In this document: piece after piece, positions 45,481 through 54,122 of the stretch
Layout of the letters: each line of letters opens with the position of its first letter
How positions within the stretch are numbered: position 1 is the stretch's first letter
Assembly (NCBI GenBank): GCA_965206675.1
Contig: CBDBKL010000007.1
Coordinates: 62,001 to 126,000, forward strand
Length of the DNA stretch: 64,000 bases
Direction of reading: 5' to 3'
From: CBDBKL01 sp965206675
GTDB taxonomy: Bacteria > Bdellovibrionota > Bdellovibrionia > Bdellovibrionales > JAKFYE01
Translations under genes and position numbers: made by a program
The notes under the pieces: generated by a model
What the model was told of the DNA's origin: nothing
Seen by the model: only the letters and a program-made list of their open reading frames with translations
Databases searched by the model: none

Positions 45481-48400
45481 ATGAAACATTTTACGATAAC
45501 GCAATGTAAATGGTTATTTTTACCCTTATTTTTTGTTTTTGTGGGTTGTTCGGATGATGAGGAGAAACCTCCTGTAGGACCACAAACAAACCCGATAGGG
45601 CTTTTTGATATTTATAACCCCGCTAAACAACAAGCATTTGAGTGGGAATGTCCTGAGGACAGAAGTTCTGGAGGACAAACTTGTCAATATAGATACGTTG
45701 TTAATACAGATAGCCAGCATAATTTTGGAACGGGAAGTGAATATTCATCAACTAGCACATCATTCACTTCAACGCCTACTGACGATGGTGTTTTTTACCT
45801 TCATGTTCAATATCGTATTTGTAACTCTTCCGTACCCGGATCTTGTAATGAATCTGATGTCTTTACATCAAGATTTGCCTTAGATAACACAGCACCTGAA
45901 GTTGAAGTTAACTCTGATCTTGAAGATGTGAATGCTTCAAATCAATCCAGTTATTCTGTTTCAGGAACATGTACAGCCGGTGATGGGGATGTAACAGTCA
46001 GAGTATCTGATGGTACTGATACAGCCACCTCTCAATCCGTTATACAATTTCAAGCTCCTACATGTGCCAATGCAACATGTGGAGATACGGATTGTTCTGG
46101 AGGACTTGGATCAGGACCTTGGTTTCGATGTCAAGAAGATCATGGACTTGAGAATGATTTTGGTAATGGACATTTATCAGCAAATGTTGGAAATTGTTGT
46201 ATTTCTGCTGAGGAAACAACAACGACTACAACTACCAGTTCAACGACTCTAGAAAGTCCACCTACTACAACAACCACTACCACTCTAGAAGAAGTGGTTG
46301 GAGGGATTACAAGAGTAACAAGTTGTGTTGCAGGAGAGACAGAGGGCACTTGGTCAGTAAATGTTGATGTTTCTACTTTATTAGATGGAACTTTAAGTGT
46401 CTCAGCAGCTCAGACAGACTTCGTTGGTAACACAGGTAGTTCGTCAGTTAGAATGGTACAAAAAGATATAACGTCTCCAGCGGTAGCGATTGCAGATACA
46501 GTGGGGAATATAACTTCTGACAATGTCGACAGTTATTCTGTTTCAGGAACATGTGCTTCAGGTGAAGGTGATGTGAGTGTGAGTGTTGGTGCAATTACGG
46601 GAACATCGCCTTGTAGTGATACGGGAACATGGGAAGTTACAGGCTTGAATGTTGCAAGTTTAGCTGAAGGAAATGTTGAAATCTCTGCAACTCAGACAGA
46701 CAGTTCGGGTAATGAAGCCACAGCCACTAAAACAGTGACAAAAAATACGGGAACCACTCCTACCCCTGTAACCGTAGCGATTACAACTGCGGCTGATATC
46801 AGTTCTTCTAATGCTCAAAGTTATTCTGTTTCAGGAACGTGTACAGCCAATAGTGGTGATGTGAGTGTTACAGTAGGAACTATAACAAAGACAGTATCTT
46901 GTAGCGGTACGGGGACTTGGGATGCAACAGGTTTAGATGTTTCTGGTTTAGTTAATGGAAATGTCGTTATTCGTGCCGTACAAGCCGGGGCTTCAGCAAA
47001 TAGAACTGTTCAAAAAAATACCTCCACTTCAAATATAACAATTAATACTGCGCCTGATATTAATGCTTCCAACGTTCAGACTTATTCTGTTTCAGGAACG
47101 TGTACGGCAAATAGTGGCACTGTAACTGTCAATACCCAAGTTAGTGGTACCAACACAAGATTAACAAGAGTATCGTCTTGTTCTCCAAGCGGGGTATGGA
47201 ATGTTACGGATTGGGATGTATCGAGTTTGGCTGATTCTGGTAGTATAGAGATCACTGTTTCTCAAGGGGTAGGCACTGCTACAGAGAGTGTTAAAAAAGA
47301 TGCAACTATTCCTAATGTAACGATCACTAGAGCAGAAAACATTAATGCCAATACTTTTATTAGTTATGCTATTTTAGGAACCTGTACATCTGGAGATGGT
47401 GCTGTTGTTGTGAGCTTTGGGGATGAGTCTAATGAATCATTATCGTGTTCTTCATCTGGAGGATGGTCTTTCACTCCTTCTAATGTAAATAGTTTAACAG
47501 ATGGAAGTGTTCAAATCGTTGTTACTCAAACAGATGATATAGGTAATAGAGGAAGAGCGGTAAGGTCTATAATTAAGGATACAACACCTCCAGGTGTGAC
47601 AATTAATGAACCTAACCCTATTAATGATATTAGAGAGAGTTACGCTGTCTCAGGAACGTGTACAGAAAATGGTCGGATAGTAAATCTCACATTGAACGCA
47701 GTAGGGGTAACAACACCAGTACAAGGCAGATCAACTTGTTCGAATGGTACATGGTCGGTTACGAATTTGGATATTTCTAGTTTAACATCAAGTGGAAATG
47801 TAAGCATTGTCGCTATTCACACAGATTCTGGAGGTAATGAAGGTCGTGATACAAAAACGATTATACGTTCGACTAACTTTATCACTATATGGAGGATTGT
47901 GAAGGATGCTGATAATACCGATGATACAGATGTGACAGTTACACTTCCTCTTCACGATAATACCAGTTATGGCTTTAACGTCAATTGGGGAGATATTCAT
48001 TGTGAAGCTGATGGGCATTGTACAAGTGGTAATGAAAATGTTCAGGACATTACAACAGCAGAAGCAGTTCATAAATATAATCGATCTGGTGCATATACAG
48101 TAACGATAACAAAAACTGAGAACAGTAGCGGCTTACCGAAATGGAGTTTTAAAGATGGAGATGGAAACGACGGTAAGAGCAAAGAGAAATTAGTTCAAGT
48201 CGTATCGTTAGGAAATATGGGGTGGACAGATCTCAGAGGTGCTTTTGAAGGGGCTATCAATTTAACTTCATTTTCTGGAGGAGATACTTCGGAAGTTACA
48301 GATATGAGCTCAATGTTTAAAGGTGCTGCAAAGCTGGCAACTTTGGATCTCTCTGTTTTTAATACTGCAGCAGTTACGAATATGAGCAGTATGTTTGAAG

Positions 48401-49107
48401 GGGCCACTGCACTGACATCTCTAGATCTTTCTGATTTTGACACTAGTGCAGTTACGAATATGAGTGCCATGTTTAAGAACACTACAAGATTGGCAACGTT
48501 GAAAGGTCTTAAGAGGGTAAAAATGAAAGGTTCTGATTTATTTGACACTTCAAGAGTTACTGATATGAGCAGTATGTTTGAAGGGGCCACTGCACTGACA
48601 AGTTTGGATCTTTCAGATTTTAATACTTTAATTGTTCAAAATATGAGTGCCATGTTTAAGGATACTTTAAGACTGGCAGAATTAGATCTGGGTATTGCTA
48701 CTAATGAAAATCCTTCGTTTACTACTGCAACTGTTACAGATATGAGCAGTATGTTTCAAGGGGCTTCTGCACTGATAACATGGAACGATGTTGAGTTTTT
48801 TGACACTCGAGTAGTTCAAGATATAAGTGCCATGTTTAGAGGTGCTACAAGATTGGCAGAAATTGATCTTAGCACTTCAGATGATCCAAATAGTTGGGAT
48901 GTCGGTGGTATCACTAATATGGATTCTATGTTCTTTGGGTGTACAGGGTTGACGAGGTTAGATTTAACGGGTTGGTCTTTGAATGGAAGCGTTGATTCTA
49001 GTAATATTTTCCATAATGTTCCAGATACAGCAACGTTTATCTGCGATCAGGATGCGGCTGAAGATGCGCTCGGAACTATTTTCGGAAGAGATTGTTCGGC
49101 TGAATAA
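45481..49107 (+). CDS. Giant surface lipoprotein: Ig-like repeats plus BspA-like (DUF285) repeats
   Basis: A 1208-residue protein with a lipobox (FVGC) near residue 23. Six bacterial Ig-like repeats, each with the core SYSVSGTC and about 90-130 residues apart, occupy about 150-800. The first is split by a Cys-rich insert (six or more Cys) with two poly-Thr runs separated by TTLESPP. A PKD-like segment follows at about 800-910. The C-terminal 280 residues are eight BspA-like/DUF285 repeats of the form TDMSSMFEGATALTSLDLSDF. This is an adhesin-like surface protein by architecture; the ligand is unknown. It is a single gene. Confidence 0.85.
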   Translation: MKHFTITQCKWLFLPLFFVFVGCSDDEEKPPVGPQTNPIGLFDIYNPAKQQAFEWECPEDRSSGGQTCQYRYVVNTDSQHNFGTGSEYSSTSTSFTSTPTDDGVFYLHVQYRICNSSVPGSCNESDVFTSRFALDNTAPEVEVNSDLEDVNASNQSSYSVSGTCTAGDGDVTVRVSDGTDTATSQSVIQFQAPTCANATCGDTDCSGGLGSGPWFRCQEDHGLENDFGNGHLSANVGNCCISAEETTTTTTTSSTTLESPPTTTTTTTLEEVVGGITRVTSCVAGETEGTWSVNVDVSTLLDGTLSVSAAQTDFVGNTGSSSVRMVQKDITSPAVAIADTVGNITSDNVDSYSVSGTCASGEGDVSVSVGAITGTSPCSDTGTWEVTGLNVASLAEGNVEISATQTDSSGNEATATKTVTKNTGTTPTPVTVAITTAADISSSNAQSYSVSGTCTANSGDVSVTVGTITKTVSCSGTGTWDATGLDVSGLVNGNVVIRAVQAGASANRTVQKNTSTSNITINTAPDINASNVQTYSVSGTCTANSGTVTVNTQVSGTNTRLTRVSSCSPSGVWNVTDWDVSSLADSGSIEITVSQGVGTATESVKKDATIPNVTITRAENINANTFISYAILGTCTSGDGAVVVSFGDESNESLSCSSSGGWSFTPSNVNSLTDGSVQIVVTQTDDIGNRGRAVRSIIKDTTPPGVTINEPNPINDIRESYAVSGTCTENGRIVNLTLNAVGVTTPVQGRSTCSNGTWSVTNLDISSLTSSGNVSIVAIHTDSGGNEGRDTKTIIRSTNFITIWRIVKDADNTDDTDVTVTLPLHDNTSYGFNVNWGDIHCEADGHCTSGNENVQDITTAEAVHKYNRSGAYTVTITKTENSSGLPKWSFKDGDGNDGKSKEKLVQVVSLGNMGWTDLRGAFEGAINLTSFSGGDTSEVTDMSSMFKGAAKLATLDLSVFNTAAVTNMSSMFEGATALTSLDLSDFDTSAVTNMSAMFKNTTRLATLKGLKRVKMKGSDLFDTSRVTDMSSMFEGATALTSLDLSDFNTLIVQNMSAMFKDTLRLAELDLGIATNENPSFTTATVTDMSSMFQGASALITWNDVEFFDTRVVQDISAMFRGATRLAEIDLSTSDDPNSWDVGGITNMDSMFFGCTGLTRLDLTGWSLNGSVDSSNIFHNVPDTATFICDQDAAEDALGTIFGRDCSAE

Positions 49108-49153
49108 AAAAAGAAGCGTGAAGGCCTAGTTCAAACGAATTGGGAGAGCTGGG

Positions 49154-49412
49154 TCTAAGTTGCTTCAGTTTGTATCTGACTTATTCCCATAATTTTCTTT
49201 TTTTATGTTTAGGAGAGAGTTTTTCTAAGCAGGATTCAAAAGCTCAGACAGTTCTGAGGGCCGCAGCTCGTCTCTCCCTTCGGGAGATACGCCCTGCGCC
49301 TCAGAAAACTCGTTTTGAACCCTGCTTAGAAAAACTCTCTCCGTAATATCCCTAAAATTATAAACTCGTCCACTCTCACGATACGCCCTACGCTCCAGAA
49401 ATAAATAAATCC
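49154..49412 (-). repeat. Family B repeat, left copy (palindromic core 49212-49342)
   Basis: The core begins GGAGAGAGTTTTTCTAAGCAG and ends with its near complement; its apex is TCTCCC-TTC-GGGAGA. Read on the minus strand, the whole segment is homologous to 50370-50763, including GAGCGTAGGGCGTAT and AAAAAAAGAAAATTAT in the flanks. A 73-codon ORF on the minus strand lies within it but looks incidental. Confidence 0.8.
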
Positions 49413-49547
49413 CTCTCTCTTCAAAAAAACTTTTAAATAACTTCAAGATCTCAAATACACGCTTGACGGATTTTTTATGAAGATGAATAATTTTTATGTG
49501 ATCCCTTTAGCAGTCTAAGAAATGAGGCTAAAGAAAGATTGGAAAAT

Positions 49548-50294
49548 ATGGGAGATAGAGCTTTGATAATTAGGGGCCTTCAACTATTTGTGTTAACAGC
49601 AAGTTTATCTTTAAATGCAGCAATTCCTAAGCATTCAGATACCATAGCGGACCTCCTTGAAAAACCTTTAAAACAGAGAGTTGTACAACTTAAGGAATAT
49701 GGCGAGACGGGTGTTCAAAGTCTTTATGATATGGCCTTTAATAAAGATCAGACTGTAAAAATCAGATGGAAGGCTCTGATGACGTTGGTTTATATGGGGC
49801 AGAAAGAGAGCCGATCTGTGATTGAGCGAGCGTTGAAGAGCTCGGAGTGGTTTATGAGAGATGCTGGCTTAAAGGCTATGGGGCAAATATCAAAATCTGA
49901 GGCTTTGGTTTGGGCACGTCGTTTATTAGTGGACCCTTCGCTTATTGTTCGAACTTCCGCTGTGGCTATTATTAAAAAGTATAATGATAGACAAAGTGCT
50001 GAAAAGTTATGGCAAGGACTATATGCTCCTCAAAATTATAGAGGAAAACAGAGCCTTTGGGTGAGACGGCATATAGTAGAGGCTCTGGCTAATATGAATC
50101 TAAAAGGGCAAGAGTCTAAGTTTCTGCGTGTGCTTGATGATCAGGATGGGAGTCTCCATGGGCCTGCCATTAAGGGTTTGGAAAAATTAAGGGGATTTAC
50201 TTTTTCTAAAGAATATAAAACTATTCCATTACAGAAAAATGCATGGAAAAAATGGTGGGCAGAATCTTCTCAGAACCAGCAGAGCACCCTTTAA
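49548..50294 (+). CDS. HEAT-like repeat protein, probably exported
   Basis: About 248 residues from ATG 49548 (a TTG at 49539 is the alternative). The N-terminus LIIRGLQLFVLTASLSLNA reads as a signal peptide or anchor. The rest is a chain of helix pairs of HEAT type, such as DQTVKIRWKALMTLVYMGQ, WFMRDAGLKAMGQI and SLWVRRHIVEALANM. These repeats form a protein-binding superhelix. There is no enzymatic motif. The gene is bracketed by inverted copies of the family B repeat, about 136 bp before and 76 bp after it, which might mean it moved as a cassette. Confidence 0.7.
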   Translation: MGDRALIIRGLQLFVLTASLSLNAAIPKHSDTIADLLEKPLKQRVVQLKEYGETGVQSLYDMAFNKDQTVKIRWKALMTLVYMGQKESRSVIERALKSSEWFMRDAGLKAMGQISKSEALVWARRLLVDPSLIVRTSAVAIIKKYNDRQSAEKLWQGLYAPQNYRGKQSLWVRRHIVEALANMNLKGQESKFLRVLDDQDGSLHGPAIKGLEKLRGFTFSKEYKTIPLQKNAWKKWWAESSQNQQSTL

Positions 50295-50369
50295 ATTTAG
50301 CACATTAAAAGCAAGCTTTTCTTGAGAGATTTCAAAGCGCAGTTCTCTGAGGCGACAATGCTTTTCTTT

Positions 50370-50763
50370 GAAGAGAGGGTTTTATTTCTTTTCAGAGCGC
50401 AGAGCGTATTGTGAGAAGTTGTAAGTAGGTTTTTTGGGCAATTGCAGAGGGAACTTTTCTCAAGTAGGGTTCAAAACGAGTTTTCTGAGGCGCAGGGCGT
50501 ATCTCCCGAAGGGAGAGACGAGCTGCGAACCCTCAGAGCTGTCTGAGCATTTGGAAGCCCTCAAGAAAAGCTTCCAGCCAAAAGCTAAAAAAAGAAAATT
50601 ATATAGAGAGCCAAGTGGGCTTTTGAAAAAGCGTTAGATACGAGGCGTTCAAGCTCAAACCGAACGCAGGCGTAGTTTTTCCTACGTCGGAGTGAAGGTT
50701 TGAGTGATTGCAACGAAGTAGATGACGCTTTTTCAAAAGTCCACAGATACAAACGGAGCAACT
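50370..50763 (+). repeat. Family B repeat, right copy, interrupted by a family A element
   Basis: The inverted counterpart of 49154-49412. The palindromic core lies at about 50448-50574 with GGGTTCAAAACGAGTTTTC and TCTCCCGAAGGGAGAGACG. The outer flank carries AAAAAAAGAAAATTAT and then ACAGATACAAAC followed by GAGCAACTTAGA, as in the left copy. Between these two flank blocks a family A element has been added. Confidence 0.8.
50615..50744. repeat. Family A palindromic repeat inserted in the right family B copy
   Basis: A 130-bp copy with arms GGCTTTTGAAAAAGCG and CGCTTTTTCAAAAGTCC and the apical CGTAG/CTACG stem. The left family B copy lacks this block at the corresponding place, so it gives an empty site. 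A half arm ending TTTTCGACAGTCC lies at 50752-50787, immediately before the stop codon of the minus-strand lipoprotein gene. Confidence 0.85.
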
Positions 50764-50787
50764 TAGATGATATCTTTTCGACAGTCC

Positions 50788-51306
50788 TTATTTTAGGCGA
50801 TTTATTTTTCTTTCAATATCGAGTTCCCTCTCAATGCGATAGAGTAGGCTTAATTCCTCTAGCCCATCAGAGGGAATAGGTACTAGAGGTTCAAAGAAAT
50901 TTTTTTTTTGAGAAATATCCTTATGAATAGTAACTTGAGTGACATTCTTATGTTTTCTTGAGCGACCTTTTAAGACAACAATTTTTATTTGATTTCTTAG
51001 ACGGTTTTTGTTTTTTTGTTTTTCGTGTGGCGGTAGCCAGACACTTTCTCTGAGAATATAGTTTGTTTGTAAAACTCCTGATTCATAATCATTAACAGAA
51101 AGACGGTACTTTGAAAGTGCTGCCCGAGCCGCTTTAAAGACTTTACCATATTGATTTGGGAAAGTTTTGTTTATAGCCTCTCTATGATTTTCAGATTCAG
51201 CCTTGGGGGGTGAAAATGAACTGCAACCCATAACCCAAATTAAACTGATCATACATATTAAATAGCATCTTTTTTGAAAGTAAATAGGCAAGAGTATGAT
51301 TCTCAT
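50788..51306 (-). CDS. Lipoprotein, weakly BamC-like
   Basis: A 172-residue protein with a lipobox VMGC (Cys28) after a long signal region. The mature part contains YGKVFKAARAALSKYRLSVNDYESGVLQ, which resembles the helix-grip N-terminal domain of BamC/NlpB-type lipoproteins. The match is weak and the protein is short, with no second such domain. It follows the CpaF-like ATPase by 145 bp on the same strand and could be an accessory lipoprotein of that system, but that is inference. Its stop codon abuts a family A half arm. Confidence 0.6.
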   Translation of the reverse strand: MRIILLPIYFQKRCYLICMISLIWVMGCSSFSPPKAESENHREAINKTFPNQYGKVFKAARAALSKYRLSVNDYESGVLQTNYILRESVWLPPHEKQKNKNRLRNQIKIVVLKGRSRKHKNVTQVTIHKDISQKKNFFEPLVPIPSDGLEELSLLYRIERELDIERKINRLK

Positions 51307-51450
51307 AATATGACCTTATCTGTATAATCTTCTGTTATAATAAATAACCTACTTTTACCCTAAAATCTTGAGAGAGTAAGATATTTTATAATCATAAAAA
51401 TATATTAATTCATTTTAAGATCAATTTAAAGTGCCATCTTGTTATAAATT

Positions 51451-52515
51451 TTATGGTTGAGTAAAAAGTGTTTCTAACAAAAGTCCGGAACTTTCTAATC
51501 CTGCTATTTTATAAACAGAGTGAACACGTCTAGTTCCTGTGTCCTTATTCTGTTCAAGAAGAATTAAAATATCTACAGAAAGCGTTATTAAGCGGCGGAT
51601 AGATTCCAGGTTCCATTCAGGGGCTCCCATTTGAATAAGCATTTCTAATCTAAGAAGAGCTTCTTTTGCTGATTGGGAATGGATAGAAAATAGACTTCCT
51701 CGATGGCCTGTGGATAGGGCCATTAAAAAATCTTTGGTTTCTGAACCACGAGCTTCACCTAGAACAAGGGATTCTGGTCTCATTCTGAGAGCGTGATAGA
51801 TAAGGTCTGAATACCCTATATTTTTTTGAAAAGTCGTCAATCGTATAGATTTTGGATGGGAAAGTAGAATTTCTTTCGTGTCTTCTAGAATAATAAAACG
51901 TCGTTCAGTGTCTTCCTTTAAAAGAGCGGATATAAAAGTGGTTTTTCCCGATCCCGTAGGTCCAATAATAAGAAAGTTTTTTCTTTGATTAAAATTCTCC
52001 ATAATCAAAGAATATATAGAATTGTTTTTTAAAAGATCCTTTAGACAAAAATTATGAGTTACAGATTTTCTAAAGCTTAGGAGAAAGTGGCTAGAGATAG
52101 GAGGACCTATAACTTGAACACGCCACTTTTTCCAATCTGAAGACACGAAGGGTTCGGCTTGTGAGATATCCATGTTTATATCTGATAAGATTTTAAAAAC
52201 GAATCTATTGTATGTGTTTTTTGATAAAAAGTTTTGGGAATGTCTATAAAACTTCCCTTGAGTTTCATAAAAAATCTGGGATTCACTGTTACATAAGATT
52301 TCTGTAACTTGAGGTTCGGAGAGGAGATCTGTAAGGGGGCCATATTCAAAGAAATCTTTTTCAATTTGTTTTTTTTCTTTTTGAGGGATGTGTTTGATTT
52401 TTTCTTTAATATATTTTTCTATTTGTAGAACTTCGTTATTTTCATGAGCTTTATCAAATTCATCTTTGAAATTGTTAAGGAGTTCATTGACCAAATTATT
52501 TGTTGCTAATGTCAT
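51451..52515 (-). CDS. CpaF/TadA-like secretion ATPase
   Basis: A 354-residue ATPase of the type II/IV secretion superfamily, closest in layout to CpaF/VirB11. The Walker A motif is GPTGSGKTTF. The Asp box region reads FIILEDTKEI, the Walker B-like motif is SLVLGEARGSE, and the His box is GHRGSLFSIHS. An N-terminal domain of about 140 residues precedes the core. It overlaps the upstream secretin gene by four bases (ATGA). Such ATPases drive pilus assembly or secretion at the inner membrane. The platform protein genes (tadB, tadC), the prepilin and cpaB are not here, so the system is either split or reduced. Confidence 0.85.
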   Translation of the reverse strand: MTLATNNLVNELLNNFKDEFDKAHENNEVLQIEKYIKEKIKHIPQKEKKQIEKDFFEYGPLTDLLSEPQVTEILCNSESQIFYETQGKFYRHSQNFLSKNTYNRFVFKILSDINMDISQAEPFVSSDWKKWRVQVIGPPISSHFLLSFRKSVTHNFCLKDLLKNNSIYSLIMENFNQRKNFLIIGPTGSGKTTFISALLKEDTERRFIILEDTKEILLSHPKSIRLTTFQKNIGYSDLIYHALRMRPESLVLGEARGSETKDFLMALSTGHRGSLFSIHSQSAKEALLRLEMLIQMGAPEWNLESIRRLITLSVDILILLEQNKDTGTRRVHSVYKIAGLESSGLLLETLFTQP

Positions 52516-53759
52516 TTTGTATTCCTTAATAGTGAAGGGGTTACTGTGATAACGAGTTCGGATTTGTTTTTTTGAAAGGCGTGGCTTTTAAATATCTCTC
52601 CTAAGATAGGTAGAGAAGAAAGCAGACCGAACCCTGTGGCTGATTGACCTTGAACTTCACGAAATAGGCCAGTGAGAAAAAGAGTTTCCTTAGAAAAGAG
52701 ATCAAAATATGATGAAACTCTATTTGTTTTAAATGAGGGTATGCCATCTATAGCGTTCCCATAATCTGGACTGGAAATTTCAGTATCGACCCATAAGCGG
52801 ATCAATTTTTTATGAATTTCTGGCTTAAACTTTAAAAGTACGCCGAATTTTTTCCAACTGATACCCCTTGTTCCATAGTTTATAATTTTTAATGGGATTT
52901 CTCCTCCAGCTAGAAATTCTGCGGTTTTTCCATTTCGACAGACTAATTTAGGGTTAGCAATAGTTTTTCCTTTCGTATTGGATAGAAAATCAGTGAGAGA
53001 AATTTCTAGAGGGTAAAACTGCATATTTCTAGATACGATTTTTCCAGAAAGTGTTGTGGGCCAAGATATGCCCAGTTTGTTCATTTTGTGATGTGAAACT
53101 TCTAAAATGTGTATGTTGATAACAACCTGTTTTGATGGATGAAGAACCCCTTCAGATTCAATAATAGGAATGCCTAATTTTTTTATTTGATCCATTAAAC
53201 TAGATTTATTGTTTATGTTTGGATGAATAAGGGCTCTTAATTGGGGTGAAAAATCAAATGTAGGTTTTGTATCTGAATTTTTAAATCTATTTTGTAGGTT
53301 TTTTAAAATAGAGTTTTGTAATTGTTTAGGGATATGAGCTGAAAAAATAAAATCCATACCTTGTAATATATTTGAGATATGAATCCAGTCCCTTATTTTT
53401 AAAAGTTTTCCAAAGATTTCAATGCCCCCAGTATTTTTTATTTTCCATTTAAGGCCACGTATATTTTTCAAATAGGAATCAAGGGCTATAATTTTTTGAT
53501 GAGAGCCTAAAGGCAAAACATGAACGATTTTTGATAGATTGTTACAACGTAAAGTCGCTGTTCCAATTTTCGACCCTGTAATGATAATATGATTTTCAGT
53601 GGCACGAGCTTTAACGACTTTTGCGTTGGAATTATGGACAGAGTGACAGGCATTCCAGTTGAGGGTTAAGGACTGATGAAGTTCCAAAACCTCTGTGGAA
53701 AAGACAAGTTTGGAAAGTAATAATAATTTAAGAAAAATCATGGAATTAATGGAATGCAA
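52512..53759 (-). CDS. CpaC/RcpA-like outer membrane secretin
   Basis: A 415-residue secretin with a signal peptide. The N-terminal domain at about 25-100 resembles the pilus-assembly N domain of CpaC (LELHQSLTLNW, TENHIIITGSKIGTATL), followed by a BON-like part. The secretin core carries VNIHILEVSHHKMNKLGISW and the typical end FGLLSSLPILGEIFKSHAFQKNKSELVITVTP. Secretins form multimeric gates for pili or secreted protein. It is translationally coupled to the CpaF-like ATPase. The small size and missing partners make the exact system uncertain. Confidence 0.85.
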   Translation of the reverse strand: MHSINSMIFLKLLLLSKLVFSTEVLELHQSLTLNWNACHSVHNSNAKVVKARATENHIIITGSKIGTATLRCNNLSKIVHVLPLGSHQKIIALDSYLKNIRGLKWKIKNTGGIEIFGKLLKIRDWIHISNILQGMDFIFSAHIPKQLQNSILKNLQNRFKNSDTKPTFDFSPQLRALIHPNINNKSSLMDQIKKLGIPIIESEGVLHPSKQVVINIHILEVSHHKMNKLGISWPTTLSGKIVSRNMQFYPLEISLTDFLSNTKGKTIANPKLVCRNGKTAEFLAGGEIPLKIINYGTRGISWKKFGVLLKFKPEIHKKLIRLWVDTEISSPDYGNAIDGIPSFKTNRVSSYFDLFSKETLFLTGLFREVQGQSATGFGLLSSLPILGEIFKSHAFQKNKSELVITVTPSLLRNTK

Positions 53760-53915
53760 AAAGCAGAGAACTCTTATATGCTAATATAGCTTATCTAGAC
53801 GTAAATTATGTCCGAAATACAGCTTATTATTAGATTTCTCGGACATATCTCCATTTTAAGTTCTTATCTGGCTTATATTTGATAAGTGATACTATATGTG
53901 GTATCATTTGCTTTG

Positions 53916-54122
53916 ATGGGGCGATTGAGGCGTGGAAACTATATCTTTATTTGGTATGTAGGAGATCATCCACCACCTCATGTTCATATTTTTAAGGGAG
54001 GCAGAGAGATTGCCAAATATGACTTGTTGGAAAGAGTGGCTATTAAGGGAGTTATCTCAAAGAAGCTTGAAAAGCTGCTCAGTGAGTTGATTGAAGAAGG
54101 AGTGTTTGATGAGATCTTATAA
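53916..54122 (+). CDS. DUF4160 protein
   Basis: About 68 residues from ATG 53916; a GTG at 53886 would add ten residues. The diagnostic DHPPPHVHIF and GREIAKYDL identify DUF4160, a small domain of unknown biochemical function that commonly pairs with DUF2442. Neither candidate start has a good Shine-Dalgarno. It overlaps the next gene by 17 bp, so the two are translated together. The pair has the size and overlap of a toxin-antitoxin module, but toxicity is not established. Confidence 0.8.
   Translation: MGRLRRGNYIFIWYVGDHPPPHVHIFKGGREIAKYDLLERVAIKGVISKKLEKLLSELIEEGVFDEIL

Noticed and set aside
46140..46349. 69-codon minus-strand ORF rich in Val opposite the poly-Thr region
   Set aside because: Antisense of ACN codons gives Val/Gly/Cys runs; it is a shadow of the lipoprotein gene.
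49225..49446. 73-codon minus-strand ORF within the left family B repeat
   Set aside because: It lies in a palindromic repeat, and the inverted sister copy at 50434-50637 does not keep a homologous protein frame.
50434..50637. 67-codon ORF across the right family B repeat and into element A
   Set aside because: It is composed of repeat sequence and ends in the inserted element; no conserved protein is evident.
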